Assembly (NCBI RefSeq): GCF_040822065.1
Contig: NZ_CP162005.1
Coordinates: forward strand, 2,666,001-2,730,000
DNA length: 64,000 nucleotides
Direction: 5' to 3'
Source of the DNA: Pedobacter sp. WC2423
GTDB lineage: Bacteria; Bacteroidota; Bacteroidia; Sphingobacteriales; Sphingobacteriaceae
Under the pieces are notes generated by a model, which did no database searches, had not been told where the DNA came from, and saw only the letters and a program-made list of their open reading frames with translations. The position numbers were made by a program, and so were the translations under genes. How positions within the stretch are numbered: position 1 is the stretch's first letter; every line of letters begins with the position of its first letter. Positions 44,869 through 52,614 of the stretch are shown here, one piece after another.

Positions 44869-46050
44869 CTAAAAACCGAAATGCTTCATGTAAGTATCCA
44901 TGTCTTTATCTCCCCTGCCAGACAAACAAACGACTACATTTTCTCCACCTTTAAATTTCATTTTCTCTAAATGAGCCAGCGCATGTGCACTTTCAATTGC
45001 AGGAATAATTCCTTCCATCTGGGTACAAAGCAAACCTGCATCCAGTGCTTCGTTATCTGTAACCGAAACATATGCTGCCCGGGTTGTTTTGAAAAGATGC
45101 GCATGCTGCGGGCCTATTCCAGGATAGTCCAGTCCGGCAGAAACAGAATGTGGTTCTACCACTTGTCCGTCTGCGGTTTGCATCAGGATACTTCTGCTGC
45201 CGTGCAATACACCTTCTTTACCCAGAAAGGTAGTTGCTGCCGAAAACCCTGTACTTACTCCTTTACCCGCTGCCTCAATGGCAATCAGCTTTACGTTTTC
45301 ATCATTGATAAAATGATAGAACATGCCCATTGCATTACTTCCACCGCCTACACAGGCCAGAACATAATCAGGCTGATCATTTCCGGTCTGTTCGGTCAGT
45401 TGCTTTTTGGTTTCTTCAGAAATGATAGATTGAAAGATAGCAACCATATCGGGGTAAGGATGCGGGCCAACGACAGATCCTATGATATAATGTGTATCTA
45501 CAGGATTATTGATCCAGTCACGCATGGCTTCATTGGTTGCGTCTTTCAGGGTTTTACTTCCTGACACTGCGGAAATTACTTTAGCACCCAGCATTTTCAT
45601 CCTGGCTACATTGGGTGCCTGACGCTGAATATCAATTTCTCCCATATATACAACGCATTCCAGACCACGCAACGCGCATACTGTTGCTGTCGCTACACCA
45701 TGCTGTCCGGCACCAGTTTCAGCGATAATCCGCTTTTTACCTAATTTCTCTGCCAGCAGGATCTGACCAATTGTATTGTTTATTTTATGCGCCCCGGTAT
45801 GGTTCAGGTCTTCTCTTTTAAGAAAGATATTCGCATTGTATTTTTTTGATAACCGCTTAGCCAGGTAAAGCGGAGAAGGCCTGCCTACATAATCTTTCAG
45901 CAGGGCATGAAATTCTTTCTGAAACGCCGCATCCTCAATAATTTTGAGATAATTCTGTCTCAGTTCTTCTACATTCGGATAAAGCATTTCAGGAATGTAT
46001 GCTCCTCCAAAATCTCCGTAATAACCTTTTTCATTTACAAAATAATTCAT
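44869..46050 (-). CDS. trpB: Tryptophan synthase beta subunit
   Basis: This 393-residue PLP enzyme joins indole and serine to make L-tryptophan. The PLP-binding Lys is in [20 protein letters not shown]. The phosphate-binding glycine loop is [15 protein letters not shown]. The catalytic Glu is in [20 protein letters not shown]. It belongs to the TrpB1 type that works with TrpA. Normal length. Third structural gene of the operon, 42 bp after trpF. Confidence 0.96.
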   Translation of the reverse strand: MNYFVNEKGYYGDFGGAYIPEMLYPNVEELRQNYLKIIEDAAFQKEFHALLKDYVGRPSPLYLAKRLSKKYNANIFLKREDLNHTGAHKINNTIGQILLAEKLGKKRIIAETGAGQHGVATATVCALRGLECVVYMGEIDIQRQAPNVARMKMLGAKVISAVSGSKTLKDATNEAMRDWINNPVDTHYIIGSVVGPHPYPDMVAIFQSIISEETKKQLTEQTGNDQPDYVLACVGGGSNAMGMFYHFINDENVKLIAIEAAGKGVSTGFSAATTFLGKEGVLHGSRSILMQTADGQVVEPHSVSAGLDYPGIGPQHAHLFKTTRAAYVSVTDNEALDAGLLCTQMEGIIPAIESAHALAHLEKMKFKGGENVVVCLSGRGDKDMDTYMKHFGF

Positions 46051-46092
46051 AGTCTTATCTTTTTATAAGTTGCAATAACAACTTTGTAATTT

Positions 46093-46719
46093 TTAAATTT
46101 TATCAAGCGCCTGTTTAAAGGTACTGAGTAATACGGTATTTTTTAATCCTGGTGAAAGTTCAAATCTGCTATTGACATCTATCGCATATAACCTTTCGTC
46201 TTGAATCATTTCCAGTTCAGCAAGCTGTTCCACTCCTATCCCACCGCTCAGAAAATAGGGTTTCCTGTTTTTATAGTTTTCCAGGAGCTGCCAGCTAAAT
46301 GTTTTCCCCGAACCTCCATGATCCGCAGTCTGTGTATCAAAAAGGAAGTAATCTGTATAAGCCTGGTATTCATCCAGCGTATCAAAATCAAAGTTTTCAT
46401 CAATTCCAAAAGCTTTGATTACTTCTGCATGCCCTTTCAGTGATTTGCAGTAAGCTGCGCTTTCCTGACCATGTAACTGAACAGCTTTCAATTTATAAGT
46501 TACGATCGCATTTTTCACAGTTTCCAGGTCTTCGTTCACGAATACACCCGTAGTTTTTATAATTGCCGGTATATTTTTAATCAGCGAAGGATCAAGATCT
46601 TCAATAAACCTTTTAGACCCTGAATAAAAGATAAAGCCGATATAATCGGGTTGTAAAGCAACAACCTCTGCTATATTAGCTGGTATTTTCATCCCGCAGA
46701 TTTTCAGTTTGTGTTTCAT
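46093..46719 (-). CDS. trpF: Phosphoribosylanthranilate isomerase
   Basis: This 208-residue TIM barrel converts N-(5-phosphoribosyl)anthranilate to CdRP. The catalytic Cys is in LKICGMKIPANIAEVVALQP. The catalytic Asp is in YFLFDTQTADHGGSGKTFSW. The C-terminal phosphate loops are FLSGGIGVEQL and AIDVNSRFELSPGLKN. Its ATG overlaps the trpD stop by 4 bp (ATGA), giving translational coupling. The usual trpC neighbour is missing. Confidence 0.94.
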   Translation of the reverse strand: MKHKLKICGMKIPANIAEVVALQPDYIGFIFYSGSKRFIEDLDPSLIKNIPAIIKTTGVFVNEDLETVKNAIVTYKLKAVQLHGQESAAYCKSLKGHAEVIKAFGIDENFDFDTLDEYQAYTDYFLFDTQTADHGGSGKTFSWQLLENYKNRKPYFLSGGIGVEQLAELEMIQDERLYAIDVNSRFELSPGLKNTVLLSTFKQALDKI

Positions 46720-47702
46720 CCGATCAGGTTCTGGAAACTTTTCAAAGCCATTCCACCAACCAGTGAAGATTCTGCTTCATAAAAACAATCTGCAAAAGAT
46801 TGTTCTGGTTTAATTGTCTGAATCGCAATTGCAGCATTACACAACACCACATTATTTTGCGGATCAGTACCTGTGCCCTGCAATACGCTGGTAAAGATAT
46901 GAGCTGAGGATTTAATCGTATCGCCACCAACAATTTCATGCACATCAAATTCCTCAAAACCAAGATCACTTACTTTAACCAGCGCCTCTCCGTTTTTACT
47001 GAATGTTTTAAAATCACACGTCAGTGAAACTTCATCAAAGCCATCCACAGCATGTATAATCGTATAGTTTTTATCTGTATCCTGGTAAAGATAAGCGTAC
47101 AGGCGGGCAAGTTCAAGACTGAATACCCCTACGATCTGGTTTTTCGGCTGCGCCGGATTAACCATTGGCCCCAGCATATTAAAAAAGGTTTTAACACCTA
47201 AGTCTTTGCGTATTGGCGCCACAATTTTCATCGCAGGATTGAATAATGGAGCGTGGATAAAGCAGATTCCTGCGCGGTCCAGACTTCTTTTTAGTTCGTC
47301 CTGATCAGCAGTGAAAGTATAACCGAGGTACTCCATGACATTGGAAGAACCGCAGCCTGAGGACACCCCATAGTTACCGTGTTTAGCCACTTTATATCCT
47401 GCTCCGGCTACTACAAAAGAAGCGAGTGTAGAAATATTAAAAGTGTCTTTTCCATCACCTCCGGTACCGCAAAGGTCAACCAGTTCGTAATTGGAAAGAT
47501 CGACTTTTACACAAAGGTCAAGCATCGCATCGCGGAATCCCTGCAACTCTGCGACGGTGATATTACGCATCCCGAAGGCCGTAATAAACGCCGCAATCTG
47601 CGAAGTATTAAATTCCCCTGAGGCAATTGCTATCAAAATCCGCTGGGCTTCTTCCCTGCTAAAAGACTTGTTTTCGAATAAGTGGTTGAGTATTTTCTTC
47701 AT
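46716..47702 (-). CDS. trpD: Anthranilate phosphoribosyltransferase
   Basis: This protein is about 328 residues from the ATG at 47702, which gives the normal start MKKILNHLFENKSFSREEAQ. An in-frame start at 47738 would lie inside the attenuator stem and is rejected. PRPP and Mg2+ motifs are LVDLCGTGGDGKDTFNISTL and KHGNYGVSSGCGSSNVMEYL. The anthranilate site is near FIHAPLFNPAMKIVAPIRKD. It transfers phosphoribose from PRPP to anthranilate. It is the first structural gene behind the trp attenuator, only about 10 nt after the terminator T run. trpE and trpG are not in the window. Confidence 0.95.
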   Translation of the reverse strand: MKKILNHLFENKSFSREEAQRILIAIASGEFNTSQIAAFITAFGMRNITVAELQGFRDAMLDLCVKVDLSNYELVDLCGTGGDGKDTFNISTLASFVVAGAGYKVAKHGNYGVSSGCGSSNVMEYLGYTFTADQDELKRSLDRAGICFIHAPLFNPAMKIVAPIRKDLGVKTFFNMLGPMVNPAQPKNQIVGVFSLELARLYAYLYQDTDKNYTIIHAVDGFDEVSLTCDFKTFSKNGEALVKVSDLGFEEFDVHEIVGGDTIKSSAHIFTSVLQGTGTDPQNNVVLCNAAIAIQTIKPEQSFADCFYEAESSLVGGMALKSFQNLIG

Positions 47703-47711
47703 GGGGGAATC

Positions 47712-47742
47712 AAAAAAAAAGGGCTGCTTAAAAAGCAACCCT
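47712..47742 (-). terminator. trp attenuator terminator
   Basis: On the minus strand AGGGTTGCTT (47733-47742) pairs with AAGCAGCCCT (47720-47729) except for one T-G wobble, around TTT. It is followed by nine T (47712-47720) and then, 9 nt later, the trpD ATG. The 5' arm AGGGTTGC can instead pair with GTAACCCT (47777-47784), which covers the trpL stop codon. This is the antiterminator. Confidence 0.85.
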
Positions 47743-47780
47743 CAAAATATTGTATATAAAATAAAACGTACAAAATAGGG

Positions 47781-47837
47781 TTACACCGCGCTATCGCTGT
47801 GCCACCACCAAATGTTAAGTCCGTTTGTTTGTATCAT
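47781..47837 (-). CDS. trpL: trp leader peptide with three tandem Trp codons
   Basis: This 18-codon frame on the minus strand reads MIQTNGLNIWWWHSDSAV. The three consecutive TGG codons are at 47802-47810. The stop codon lies within GTAACCCT, the antiterminator strand, 18 nt downstream of the last Trp codon. A ribosome stalled at Trp would leave this strand free, and one that reaches the stop would cover it. Peptide position, Trp content and the downstream terminator together fit classic ribosome-mediated attenuation. No Shine-Dalgarno is seen. Confidence 0.88.
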   Translation of the reverse strand: MIQTNGLNIWWWHSDSAV

Positions 47838-47844
47838 TGTAAAA

Positions 47845-47875
47845 CAAATATGGAATTGTTTTTGGAAAGGAACAA
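47845..47875 (-). promoter_or_regulatory. Promoter of the trp operon
   Basis: On the minus strand TTG (47873-47875), a 20-nt spacer and CATATTTG (47845-47852) match the Bacteroidota promoter with one change in the -7 box (C for T). Transcription would begin within a few bases of the trpL ATG at 47837, so the leader mRNA would be almost leaderless. Confidence 0.6.
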
Positions 47876-47956
47876 CTATTTGTTGAATTATTTTTTTGAG
47901 AAGACAAATTACTTATTTACCATTACATTCGCATACGAACAAAAACTGTAATTCAA

Positions 47957-48448
47957 ATGAGCAAACACAAATTCTGGGGTCAGATAACTGAAACCTTAAT
48001 GGGCTATGCTGCTGATCAGAAATATAACATTCCAAATTTCAGCGAACAGGAGGTAGAAATATTTTTAGGAAGTGAGTTTGATGAAGATGGGGATGAAATT
48101 GATACTCCTCCAGATCAAACCAGTCTTGATGAATATGCAGATACATTTTCAGCATTCCTGAATAATCTTCCCAATGTACTTTTAACCATCAAAGCGCAAG
48201 GTTTTGAGCGTTATCAAAGATTATATGCACCTTATTATGAGCATGAACAAAAATCAGGAAAAGCGCCATTAAATATTGATACAGCAGAAAAACATTTTGA
48301 ATACATGAGAGATATGCTGCAAATCAGGGTTGAGGATAATCAGACTATCATTATTCCGATCCGTTATCAATTGGATACAGAACATGGAATTGAGATCAGG
48401 CTTGAAAATAATGAGATTACATCGATTAGCGGAATTGGTGAGTCTTAA
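47957..48448 (+). CDS. Hypothetical acidic protein
   Basis: This 163-residue soluble, acidic protein has no signal peptide. The start is MSKHKFWGQITETLMGYAAD. An acidic stretch (GSEFDEDGDEIDTPPDQTSL) precedes a helical middle (YADTFSAFLNNLPNVLLTIK) and a beta-rich C-terminal half (TIIIPIRYQLDTEHGIEIRL). The overall look is like small DUF/immunity-type domains that bind a partner, but I do not recognise the family. It is monocistronic, divergent from the trp operon and followed by a terminator. Confidence 0.7.
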   Translation: MSKHKFWGQITETLMGYAADQKYNIPNFSEQEVEIFLGSEFDEDGDEIDTPPDQTSLDEYADTFSAFLNNLPNVLLTIKAQGFERYQRLYAPYYEHEQKSGKAPLNIDTAEKHFEYMRDMLQIRVEDNQTIIIPIRYQLDTEHGIEIRLENNEITSISGIGES

Positions 48449-48458
48449 ATAAATAACC

Positions 48459-48494
48459 AAAGGGTGTTTTTTTTTGAGAAAAACACCCTTTTTC
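48459..48494. terminator. Terminator between hypothetical gene and DUF6691 gene
   Basis: AAAGGGTGTTTTT (48459-48471) pairs with AAAAACACCCTTT (48479-48491), closed by T and A runs. It overlaps the stop of the convergent gene. Confidence 0.8.
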
Positions 48495-48906
48495 AATGCG
48501 GTAGTTTATCTTTAAATTTTCCGTAAACCCAGGTTCCTCCAATGGCGCTGATCAAGGTAATACTGATGACGGTTGCCCCTGTGCCTATTTGTGCAAATAA
48601 CGGCCCCGGACAGGCACCTGTAATGGCCCAGCCAAAGCCAAAAATCAAACCTCCGTAAATCTGGCCTTTATTGAAAGTCTTCGGTGTAAAAGTGATCATT
48701 TCACCATTGATAGTTTTGATATTAAATTTTTTAATGAGCCACACCGAAAGCATACCTGTTGCGATTGCACTGCCAATGACACCAAACATATGAAAAGATT
48801 GTAACCGGAACATTTCCTGAATGCGGAACCAGCTGATGACTTCGGCCTTGACGAAAACGACACCAAATGCGATACCTACCAGCAGATATTTTAGATTGTT
48901 CTTCAT
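48493..48906 (-). CDS. YeeE/YedE-type transporter half (DUF6691)
   Basis: This 137-residue membrane protein from the ATG at 48906 begins MKNNLKYLLVGIAFGVVFVK. The longer in-frame extension to 49041 lies inside the preceding gene. About four TM helices are visible, and the conserved Cys motif GWAITGACPGPLFAQIGTGA is that of YeeE/YedE (TsuA-like) proteins, which pass sulfur compounds such as thiosulfate through Cys residues. It starts 2 bp after the stop of its partner half. The two together likely equal one full-length TsuA-like transporter. Confidence 0.85.
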   Translation of the reverse strand: MKNNLKYLLVGIAFGVVFVKAEVISWFRIQEMFRLQSFHMFGVIGSAIATGMLSVWLIKKFNIKTINGEMITFTPKTFNKGQIYGGLIFGFGWAITGACPGPLFAQIGTGATVISITLISAIGGTWVYGKFKDKLPH

Positions 48907-48908
48907 GA

Positions 48909-49481
48909 TTAACCAAGTAAAAGGAAGTAAGGAAGAATAAAGTTCGCCATGATAAAACCACCAGCCATAAAACAGCAGGTAGCGACCAGAGAAGGCCATT
49001 GTAAAGTTGAAATCCCCATAATAGCGTGACCACTTGTGCATCCGCCGGCATAACGGGTACCAAAACCAACCAGGAAACCTCCGCCAACCATCATCACCAG
49101 TCCGCGCAAAGTAAATAGCGAAGACCAGTTAAACAGCTGTGCAGGAACCATCGAATGATAATCTGTGATACCATAGCTTGATAACTCAGTTATAAGTTTA
49201 GGGTTCAATACGATAGTTGAAGGATCAGAGAGTAAGGATGTGGCAATAAAACCACCCAAAAATATGCCCGCGACAAAGAAAAGGTTCCAGGCTTCTTTTT
49301 TCCAGTCATATTGAAAGAAAGGGATTTTAGCCGGTATACAGGCGGCACAGATATGACGCAGGGAAGAGCTGATTCCAAATGCTTTATTACCGATCAGCAG
49401 CAGTATGGGTACAGTCATTCCGATCAGCGGACCGGCAACGTACCACGGCCAGGGTTGTTTTATAAATTCAAGGATACTCAT
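48909..49481 (-). CDS. YeeE/YedE family transporter half
   Basis: This 190-residue inner-membrane protein has about five TM helices. The family motif RYAGGCTSGHAIMGISTLQW (conserved Cys) lies near residue 145. SLRHICAACIPAKIPFF adds two more Cys near the N terminus, which may help relay sulfur. It is the first gene of a two-gene operon with the DUF6691 half. The substrate is probably thiosulfate or another reduced sulfur species, inferred from the family. Confidence 0.88.
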   Translation of the reverse strand: MSILEFIKQPWPWYVAGPLIGMTVPILLLIGNKAFGISSSLRHICAACIPAKIPFFQYDWKKEAWNLFFVAGIFLGGFIATSLLSDPSTIVLNPKLITELSSYGITDYHSMVPAQLFNWSSLFTLRGLVMMVGGGFLVGFGTRYAGGCTSGHAIMGISTLQWPSLVATCCFMAGGFIMANFILPYFLLLG

Positions 49482-49529
49482 GTTTCTGGATTATGGAGTG
49501 GGTAAGTTCCATTATTTATTCGGCATTAT

Positions 49530-49575
49530 AAAAAAATGGCCGGAGGTACCTTTTAAAAACGGGTGCCTCCGGCCA
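49530..49575 (-). terminator. Rho-independent terminator of the OmpA-like gene
   Basis: TGGCCGGAGGTACC (49537-49550) pairs, with wobble, with GGGTGCCTCCGGCCA (49561-49575). On the minus strand a T run follows (49530-49536). Confidence 0.82.
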
Positions 49576-49599
49576 GCTATGAAATAGTTAAAGCGTTGT

Positions 49600-50124
49600 T
49601 TATTGCGCTACTTTAATTTCTACTCTGCGGTTTAATTCTTTACCTGCTTCAGTCGAATTATTGTCAATTGGTTTTGTTGCACCAAATCCTTTTACTGATA
49701 AATTACTGCCACTGATACCTGCATTCACTAAATATGATTTTACTGAGTTTGCCCGGTCTACTGATAATGACATGTTATGCTCAGGTGTACCTTCAGCCGA
49801 AGAGTTTCCGTAAAGAACAAATTTAACTGAAGGATCTTTTTTCATTTCTTTCGCTGCATTATCCAGGATCTGGAAAGAAGCAGTTTTCAATACGTCAGAG
49901 TTAAATTCAAACTGGACATTAGAGAAGTTAAAATTTGGTTTCTCTGGTACAGGAGTTTCCACTTTTTCTTCTACAGGGGCTTTCTCTACTGGTTTTTCTA
50001 CCGGTTTTTCTACTGCTACCGGTGGATTAGGTTTTGCAACTATTTTCTTCGTTTTACAAGCTTGAAGAGAAAAGGCGAATAAGCCGATACCAGCTAATAG
50101 TAAGTGTGTTTTTTGAAATCTCAT
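49600..50124 (-). CDS. OmpA-family (Pal-like) lipoprotein
   Basis: This 174-residue protein has a lipoprotein signal (LLLAGIGLFAFSLQAC, Cys23). A Pro/Lys/Glu-rich linker with repeated PVEKPVEK units (about 35-62) is followed by the OmpA peptidoglycan-binding domain (about 68-174). The domain shows VQFEFNSDVLKTASFQILDN, LYGNSSAEGTPEHNMSLSVD, RANSVKSYLVNAGI and the late Arg pair ELNRRVEIKV. It should tie the outer membrane to peptidoglycan. It lies 76 bp after the alpha/beta-hydrolase gene and has its own terminator. Confidence 0.92.
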   Translation of the reverse strand: MRFQKTHLLLAGIGLFAFSLQACKTKKIVAKPNPPVAVEKPVEKPVEKAPVEEKVETPVPEKPNFNFSNVQFEFNSDVLKTASFQILDNAAKEMKKDPSVKFVLYGNSSAEGTPEHNMSLSVDRANSVKSYLVNAGISGSNLSVKGFGATKPIDNNSTEAGKELNRRVEIKVAQ

Positions 50125-50200
50125 TTTCGTGTTTGTTTCTTATTAAAGGTTAAAATTTGTGAATTGTAAACATAAATAAATTCAATAGACAGATAGTAAA

Positions 50201-51046
50201 TTATGCATTGCGTTTTAAAAAATCAATGATGAAGTCATAAAGCTGATTGCTGCCAAATACCATTTGCGAGATCATTCCTATATGTTTCTTTTTAGGGATA
50301 ATATGCAGTTCAGAGGGTACCTGAGCATTTATAAGTAGTTTATTCAGCCTTTCGGACTGAAGCTGTATTGCAGGATAAGTTTTCTCTCCATAAAAGATCA
50401 GATGCGGGTTTTTAATGTTCCCGGCATAATGTAAAGGAGAACCTTTTTTCCAGATTACCGGATCTTTAGAAAAGGTGCGCAGAAAATCATCATAGTTGTT
50501 ATCTTTTTCCGCACTGGTCATATATTCTTTCATATCCAGACCAAAGGCATCATTCAAAATCACACCTTTTACAGGATTCGCTATACCGGCCTGCTTAAAG
50601 TAAACCGGATCAGCATTAATGAGTTCTGCAAGATGCCCTCCGGCAGAATGTCCCATCAGAAAAATCCTTTCCGGATTCCCACCATATGCACTTATATGTT
50701 CTTTTACCCATTTCACGGCTTGTGCACAATCTTCAGCCATGCGGTCATATTGATAAGCCGGCGCTAATCCGTAATTGATATTTACAGTAACTACTCCTTT
50801 ACGGGCCAGGTTTCTTCCCAGCCACCAGTATATATTTTTTTTCCCGCTGCTCCATGAGCCTCCATGAATAAAAACCACCACATCTTTAGCTTTGGTTATA
50901 TCTTTCTGATAAAAGACATCCAGTTGCCTGTACTGATCATTTACCGCAGTATAATTAATGTTCTTTTGTGCTTTTACTTTAGCCGTTAAAGCGAAGAATT
51001 GTCCCAGAAAGGCAAATAACATCAGTAGCTTTTTTATGTGGGTCAT
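50201..51046 (-). CDS. Alpha/beta hydrolase (esterase/lipase-like), exported
   Basis: This 281-residue protein has an N-terminal Sec signal (KKLLMLFAFLGQFFALTAKV, ending KAQ). Oxyanion-hole motif VVFIHGGSWSSGKKN and nucleophile elbow FLMGHSAGGHLAEL (GxSxG) place it with the carboxylesterase/BD-FAE branch. A late His in PKKKHIGMISQMVF is the likely catalytic base. The substrate is unknown, probably a small ester. Its start is 3 bp after the SDR stop, so it is the last gene of a recR-SDR-hydrolase operon. Confidence 0.88.
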   Translation of the reverse strand: MTHIKKLLMLFAFLGQFFALTAKVKAQKNINYTAVNDQYRQLDVFYQKDITKAKDVVVFIHGGSWSSGKKNIYWWLGRNLARKGVVTVNINYGLAPAYQYDRMAEDCAQAVKWVKEHISAYGGNPERIFLMGHSAGGHLAELINADPVYFKQAGIANPVKGVILNDAFGLDMKEYMTSAEKDNNYDDFLRTFSKDPVIWKKGSPLHYAGNIKNPHLIFYGEKTYPAIQLQSERLNKLLINAQVPSELHIIPKKKHIGMISQMVFGSNQLYDFIIDFLKRNA

Positions 51047-51049
51047 TCT

Positions 51050-51865
51050 TTATTTAATTAAGGCATTCTTCTCTTTTGTAAAGTGATTAAATACCAGTTT
51101 ATCGGCCAGTGCCGGAAACAGTTTATTGATCCATACCGTTAATTTACCCTGTCCGGTCATGATCAGCGTACGTTTACGTGCTGCAATTCCATTGACAATA
51201 TTTACCGCAACTTCTTCTGAGGACATCATCTTTCCTTCTTCCATACTGGTTTCTCCATGTGAGGTACCATCTTTCGCCAATGCCGCCACCCTGATATTCG
51301 AAGTGGTAAATCCCGGACAAGCCACCATCACGTGCACCCCGGTATGCAGAATCTCTGTTCTCAGCGCTTCCATAAATCCATTCATGGCAAATTTGGATGC
51401 CGAATAACCTGTTCTGCCCGGTAAACCACGATAGCCTGCAATAGAAGAAACGCCAATTATGCTTCCTTTAGTCTTCAGGATTTCAGGTAATGCATATTTA
51501 GTACAATAAACTGTACCCCAGAAATTCACATCCATCAGGTTTTTAAGGACTGATAAATCAAGTTCGTTAAAGAGCGCACGCATAGATAAACCTGCGTTAT
51601 TTACCATAATATCGATCTGATTAAAGGTTAACAGGGCTTGTTTAATCAGTGCTTCACAATCTGCTTCTTTACTGACATCAGCTTGTACGGCCAAAGCTTT
51701 AATCCCGTATCTTTTTTCCAGATCGGCAGTAACTTCACATAAAGTCACAAATTGCCTGGCTGCCAGTACTAAGTTTGCACCGCGTTTAGCAAATTCTTCG
51801 GCACATGATTTTCCTATACCCGATGAAGCACCGGTAATAATGACTACTTTATTCTTAAAATCCAT
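51050..51865 (-). CDS. Short-chain dehydrogenase/reductase
   Basis: This 271-residue SDR has cofactor motif VIITGASSGIGKSCAEEFAK (TGxxxGxG), NAG motif DIMVNNAGLS, and catalytic Ser and YxxxK in GVSSIAGYRGLPGRTGYSAS followed by KFAMNGF. NADP(H) use is suggested by the basic ARQ segment but not certain. The substrate is unknown. It lies 6 bp after recR and 3 bp before the hydrolase. Such linkage to recR is positional only. Confidence 0.9.
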   Translation of the reverse strand: MDFKNKVVIITGASSGIGKSCAEEFAKRGANLVLAARQFVTLCEVTADLEKRYGIKALAVQADVSKEADCEALIKQALLTFNQIDIMVNNAGLSMRALFNELDLSVLKNLMDVNFWGTVYCTKYALPEILKTKGSIIGVSSIAGYRGLPGRTGYSASKFAMNGFMEALRTEILHTGVHVMVACPGFTTSNIRVAALAKDGTSHGETSMEEGKMMSSEEVAVNIVNGIAARKRTLIMTGQGKLTVWINKLFPALADKLVFNHFTKEKNALIK

Positions 51866-51871
51866 CGTGAT

Positions 51872-52489
51872 TTATTTGGTTATTGAATTGACATAGGGTA
51901 CCCTGGTGACTATTGAGCGGCCTAAAGTGATTTCATCTGCATATTCCAGTTCACCGCCAAAAGCGATTCCGCGGGCAATAGTGGTAATTGGTATTTGAAA
52001 GTCTTTGAGTCTTTTGTAAAGATAAAACAGGGTTGTATCTCCTTCCATCGTCGCACTTAGGGCTAAAATAACCTCCTTAACGGGTGTTGTAGCCACACGC
52101 TGAACCAGCGAGTCAATAAACAGATCGGATGGCCCGATCCCGTCCATTGGAGAGATTAAACCGCCTAATACGTGGTAAACGCCAAAATACTGAGAGGTGT
52201 TTTCTACAGCCATGACATCACGCGTATCTTCGACTACACAAATTATTTCTTTCTCCCGTTTATTGGAACTGCAAATCCCGCATATGGGCAGATCTGATAT
52301 ATTATGACAGATGCTACAGTGCTTGATCTCTTTTCTCAGCCTGATGATGGAGTTCCCGAAAGTATCTACTTCCTCTTGTTCCTTGTTCAATAAGTGCAGT
52401 ACCAGACGCAATGCAGTCTTTTGTCCTACCCCAGGTAGTTTAGAAAATTCGTTAACAGCATCTTCGAGTAGCTTGGAAGAAAAATTCAT
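51872..52489 (-). CDS. recR: Recombination mediator RecR
   Basis: This 205-residue RecFOR-pathway protein helps load RecA on gapped DNA. An N-terminal helix-hairpin-helix (FSKLPGVGQKTALRLVLHLL) is followed by the C4 zinc finger (CSICHNISDLPICGICSSNK). The Toprim domain starts ICVVEDTRDVMAVENTSQYF and includes YHVLGGLISPMDGIGPSDL. The C-terminal RecR signature is TTIARGIAFGGELEYADEIT. Complete and of normal length. First gene of a three-gene operon. Confidence 0.96.
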   Translation of the reverse strand: MNFSSKLLEDAVNEFSKLPGVGQKTALRLVLHLLNKEQEEVDTFGNSIIRLRKEIKHCSICHNISDLPICGICSSNKREKEIICVVEDTRDVMAVENTSQYFGVYHVLGGLISPMDGIGPSDLFIDSLVQRVATTPVKEVILALSATMEGDTTLFYLYKRLKDFQIPITTIARGIAFGGELEYADEITLGRSIVTRVPYVNSITK

Positions 52490-52614
52490 TTACAAATTTA
52501 TATTTATCTTCTGTTATTTAGAGACTGTTTAAAAATTACCGCCACTTTTTTAAACACCCTTTTGATTTTTAGCAGATGATTTTATTACATTTAGCTCCTA
52601 AAGTATAATTATAT

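Noticed and set aside
44971..45564. A long plus-strand frame (197 codons) opposite trpB
   Set aside because: It is antisense to a well-conserved gene and shows no domain. A Cys-rich chance translation.
47703..47738. Longer trpD start at 47738
   Set aside because: It would place the attenuator stem and T run inside the coding sequence, and the extra residues do not match the family.
48493..49041. Long 182-residue start for the DUF6691 gene
   Set aside because: The first 45 residues are another frame of the upstream YeeE gene. The ATG at 48906 gives the normal family start.
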